NCBI GenBank assembly: GCA_046728115.1
Contig: JBKPDW010000172.1
Coordinates: 1-64,000 of the forward strand
Direction: 5' to 3'
DNA from: CAVSWN01 sp046728115
GTDB lineage: Bacteria; Acidobacteriota; Vicinamibacteria; Vicinamibacterales; CAVVIG01
DNA: 64,000 nucleotides
The notes below the pieces were generated by a model, which saw only the letters and a list, made by a program, of their open reading frames with translations, searched no databases and had not been told where the DNA came from. Both the position numbers and the translations under genes were made by a program. This document shows positions 61,443 to 64,000 of the stretch, one piece after another. How positions within the stretch are numbered: the stretch's first letter is position 1; the number at the start of each line of letters is the position of its first letter.

Positions 61443-63095
61443 TTAGGTGGGGATCTGTCCAGCCATCTGCTGAATCTTGATCACGACGAATTCCGCAGGC
61501 TTGAGCGGCGCGAACCCGACGATGACGTTGAGAATGCCGAGATTGATGTCGGTCTGCGTCGTGGTCTGGTTGTCGCACTTGACGAAGTAGGCCTCTTTCG
61601 CCGTCGTGCCCTGAAACGCGCCCTGGCGGAAGAGGGCCTGCATGAACGCCCCGACGTTGAGCCGCACCTGGGCCCAGAGCGGCTCGTCGTTCGGCTCGAA
61701 CACCACCCACTGCGTGCCGCGATAGAGGCTCTCCTCCAGGAACAGCGCCAGCCGGCGCACGGGCACGTACTTGTATTCGTCGGCGCTCTCATCGGCGCCG
61801 CGCAGCGTGCGCGCGCCCCAGACGACGCGGCCGTTCACCCCCATCGAGCGCAGGCAGTTGATGCCCAGCGGGTTGAGCTGCCCGTTCTCGAGATCGTTCA
61901 GGTTGACCTGCAGGTCCTGCACGCCGTTCAGCGCGGCGTCGAGCCCAGCGGGCGCCTTCCACACGCCGCGCGCCACATCGGTGCGTGCACAAATGCCCGC
62001 GATGATGCCGCAGGGCACGAACGTGTCGAGGCGGCTGTCGCGCAGGGGATCGACCTGACGCACGCAGGGGAAATAGATCGCGGCGTTGCGCGCAGCCGGC
62101 CCTGTGAGATTGAGATCGTTGCGGCCGTCGATCGCGTTGTCGATGGCGCGATCGATCGAAGTCGCCCACGCCGGGTCCGGATCGACGATGAGCATCGCGC
62201 GTCGCTCGACGCACAGGGTCAAGGCCGCTTGGTAGACCGCCGCCGAGGTCGGCGCCCAGTTCGAGGGCAGGCTGGTGATGTCGCGCCGTGGCGGCGGAAT
62301 GCACAGCAGGTTGAACAAGTCCACCCGGTCGAGCGCATGGATGCCGGTCTTCGCGTTCGCATCCCCAAGCACGTCGTTGTCCACGAGATCGCTGCCGTCG
62401 GAGCCCGATCCCGAATCGGCATCGATCCAGGTGACAATGCGCTGCGAGCCAGAGACAGTGACGTTCGATTCCGGTCGCGACGCCGGCATCGCGCCGCGAA
62501 CGCGCACGTAGTTCGACTCGCGCTCCAGCACGAGCGGCAGGAACCGCGGATCGCCTTCGACCGTGGACACCGAGCTGAAGTTCTCGATGATGAAGGTGTC
62601 CTTGCCCGGCGTCGTGCGGTAGCGCACGGTCAGGTTGAAGCGCTGCAGGTTGGTGGACGGCGGCGACGTGCGCGGCAGCGCGCGGTCGGTGTCGTGGTCG
62701 ACAGCCGCGGACAGGCGATTCCCCCACTCGCCGACGCTCGATGCCTCGAGCACGAGATCGTCGGATGGACTGCCCTCGCCGTCCAGCGTGATCGTCGCGG
62801 CCGCGGCGTTTTCGCCCGCAACGCGGACGATGATCGCCGTCGTGCCGCCGTTCAGATAGAAGTCCCGGACTGCATAGCTGATCGGACTCGCGACGTCGAG
62901 GCCGCCGAAGCGGCGCTCGTAGTCGGCAAAGCTCGTGATCGTCGGCGGCGGGTCCGTCGTCGACGCCGTGCAGATCGGCCCCGCGGCCGCTCGTCCGACA
63001 AACGCCGTGATCGACGTGGCGACGCCTGTGATGGTGCGCACGCCGCTGGGCACTTCCTCGATGTACACGCCGGGATAGGTCAGGGCAGCTGGCAT
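61443..63095 (-). CDS. eCIS contractile sheath protein (Afp2/3/4-like)
   Basis: 550 residues. LTYPGVYIEEVPSGVRTITG and VATSITAFVGRAAAGP at the N-terminus and VVFEPNDEPLWAQVRLNVGA, FMQALFRQGAFQGTTAKEAY and IVGFAPLKPAEFVVIKIQQM at the C-terminus are the phage/eCIS sheath signature. Only a single sheath gene is seen. It begins 22 nt after the small winged-helix gene. Confidence 0.93.
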   Translation of the reverse strand: MPAALTYPGVYIEEVPSGVRTITGVATSITAFVGRAAAGPICTASTTDPPPTITSFADYERRFGGLDVASPISYAVRDFYLNGGTTAIIVRVAGENAAAATITLDGEGSPSDDLVLEASSVGEWGNRLSAAVDHDTDRALPRTSPPSTNLQRFNLTVRYRTTPGKDTFIIENFSSVSTVEGDPRFLPLVLERESNYVRVRGAMPASRPESNVTVSGSQRIVTWIDADSGSGSDGSDLVDNDVLGDANAKTGIHALDRVDLFNLLCIPPPRRDITSLPSNWAPTSAAVYQAALTLCVERRAMLIVDPDPAWATSIDRAIDNAIDGRNDLNLTGPAARNAAIYFPCVRQVDPLRDSRLDTFVPCGIIAGICARTDVARGVWKAPAGLDAALNGVQDLQVNLNDLENGQLNPLGINCLRSMGVNGRVVWGARTLRGADESADEYKYVPVRRLALFLEESLYRGTQWVVFEPNDEPLWAQVRLNVGAFMQALFRQGAFQGTTAKEAYFVKCDNQTTTQTDINLGILNVIVGFAPLKPAEFVVIKIQQMAGQIPT

Positions 63096-63117
63096 GAATT
63101 GGCTCCGTCAGCGAGCG

Positions 63118-63375
63118 TCACGAGTTGTGCGATGGAGGCGTACCCGCACTCGCGTAGATGAACTGGCCGTCCGGCAGCCGGCGCTCCGCCAGTTCGCCGG
63201 TTGCGACCAGGGCCTCGATGGCGGCGCGCACATCGCTCACCGCGTAGGTTCTGCGCGCCTTGCGCACCCACCACTCGCGGATACCGCGCTCCGTATCCAC
63301 CGCCTTCGGGTGCGCCTGCAGGTAGCGCCTGATGATCTCTTCGATCTCCGCCACGAGCGGTGGTCGTTCGTCCAT
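63118..63375 (-). CDS. Small winged-helix-like protein, first gene of the eCIS operon
   Basis: 85 residues from ATG 63375: LVAEIEEIIRRYLQAHPKAV, TERGIREWWVRKARRTYAVS, VRAAIEALVATGELAERRLP and GQFIYASAG. The helix-helix-wing ending resembles a winged HTH. Genes of this size and position occur before eCIS sheath genes. It may regulate or cap the system. A longer frame upstream lacks a ribosome binding site. Confidence 0.7.
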   Translation of the reverse strand: MDERPPLVAEIEEIIRRYLQAHPKAVDTERGIREWWVRKARRTYAVSDVRAAIEALVATGELAERRLPDGQFIYASAGTPPSHNS

Positions 63376-63792
63376 CTCATGCCTACGCTCCGTGTACAGG
63401 CGGATCGCGCATCGCACATGCCGTGCCACGAAACGTGATGTCAATGGCTGTTGGAAGATCAGCTGCTTTCAGAGTGAGCAGGCGCGCGGTGGGTGCAATC
63501 CACCCCGTTCAAGGGGTTCTGAGCCAGCAGTTGCAGGCAAGAGCGCATGGGCGACTAGCGGCACGCCATGGGGGAAAAGCGACCCACCCTGCGAGCATTC
63601 TCACTGTCGGTCAGCGGATGCGGCGGTTGTTTGGGGAGCTCTGCGCGAGTCTTCGGCAGGGAGTTAAGCAGAAGACATAGGTGAGATCTTAAGGCCCGGC
63701 ATCTACTGACGGCCGGCGTGCGGAGGGATCGACAAGGGACAACGAAAGCCTCATGCTGAGGTTTCCACACCCACCAGCAGAGGAGGCTGACG
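63376..63792. other. 417-bp spacer between eCIS promoter and IS4-like element
   Basis: It holds the sigma-54 site at its left end. Between about 63440 and 63790 there is no recognisable gene; open frames are short and atypical. A short hairpin, CCCCGTTCAAGGGG, lies near 63504-63517. The terminal repeat of the IS4-like element should lie somewhere right of 63680, but its mate is outside the window. Confidence 0.45.
63413..63428 (-). promoter_or_regulatory. Sigma-54 (-24/-12) promoter of the eCIS operon
   Basis: On the minus strand TGGCACG-GCAT-GTGCG matches the consensus TGGCACG-N4-TTGCW at all seven -24 positions and keeps the essential GC at -12 with correct spacing. The predicted start is near 63402, 27 nt before the ATG of the first eCIS gene. 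Confidence 0.65.
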
Positions 63793-64000
63793 TTGTCCAC
63801 CTTCTCGAGTACTGAGCTTATCAAAGTCCGGGATGTTCTGGCCCGAGCGCTGTCCATGGAAGATATCAATCAACTCGGTCGCCACACGGGTCAGGCCACA
63901 CGGTTGCGCACGGTCACGCCCCATCGGTTGTTCTTCGCAGTCGTCTCAACGCTCGCGAGTGTGCGCGTGGAATCGCTCGCGGATTTGCTCCGGGCGTTCA
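63793..64000 (+). CDS. IS4-like transposase (3' end outside window)
   Basis: The first 69 residues from TTG 63793, with AGGAGG 6 nt upstream: STFSSTELIKVRDVLARALS, MEDINQLGRHTGQATRLRTV and PHRLFFAVVSTLASVRVESL. The L-G-R-x-T-G and leading helices resemble the N-terminal domain of IS4-family transposases. The gene leaves the window intact at its 5' end, so the element may be active. Confidence 0.65.
   Translation, partial: MSTFSSTELIKVRDVLARALSMEDINQLGRHTGQATRLRTVTPHRLFFAVVSTLASVRVESLADLLRAF

Noticed and set aside
63488..63504. tRNA T-arm-like GGTGG-GTGCAAT-CCACC
   Set aside because: No matching acceptor, D or anticodon arms around it, and the loop lacks the TTC start.

Overview
The window is 64 kb of high-GC DNA, densely coded on the minus strand. 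Gene content points to an Acidobacteriota of the Vicinamibacteria type: a TonB receptor with an N-terminal carboxypeptidase-regulatory-like domain, Tat-exported Gfo/Idh and TIM-barrel sugar proteins, DUF1080, and PQQ dehydrogenases paired with c-type cytochromes. No rRNA or tRNA gene was seen, so the taxonomic call is an inference.

Layout. 0-13 kb is sugar and redox metabolism: a truncated MFS permease, a DUF1080 protein, an overlapping galU/glucuronokinase-like pair, a secreted oxidoreductase and isomerase, and two PQQ dehydrogenases with cytochrome c domains. 13-24.6 kb is a uronic-acid polysaccharide locus, transcribed leftward: ROK regulator, TonB receptor, an unrecognised secreted (alpha/alpha)-type protein (candidate lyase), kdgF-like cupin, kduD-like dehydrogenase, kdgK-like kinase, GH88-like unsaturated glucuronyl hydrolase and a second SDR. 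Together these would cleave, import and convert 4,5-unsaturated uronates toward 2-keto-3-deoxygluconate phosphate. 24.7-30 kb holds small unlinked functions: an epimerase, a guanylate-kinase-like/membrane protein pair, SRPBCC and SnoaL proteins, and ArsR.

30.3-63.4 kb is an extracellular contractile injection system (eCIS) locus. The core runs leftward without obvious breaks from a small winged-helix-like gene at 63.4 kb, through sheath, tube, ATPase, sheath terminator, tube initiator, LysM, hub, spike, PAAR tip, gp25 and two baseplate proteins, to a DUF6519/beta-propeller/beta-helix protein and a 1315-residue glycosyltransferase/methyltransferase. It ends with a DUF4157 cargo protein whose C-terminal half looks like a caspase-fold peptidase. 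A near-consensus sigma-54 promoter lies just upstream of the first eCIS gene, and a sigma-54 activator lies beyond the other end of the locus. The accessory end (31.4-36.4 kb) is decaying: an IS3 remnant, a truncated glycosyltransferase, a frameshifted ConA-like/GT2 gene, a tube-initiator fragment and a small eCIS gene broken by three single-base insertions. An IS4-like transposase begins at the right edge.

Several intergenic spacers hold low-complexity, wordy repeats: a 430-bp GTGCCA/TGGCAC inverted array, a GAACTCTGA hairpin, a CTTTCAACTTTT array and a CACGAAGG array. They look like a genome-wide class of intergenic elements.
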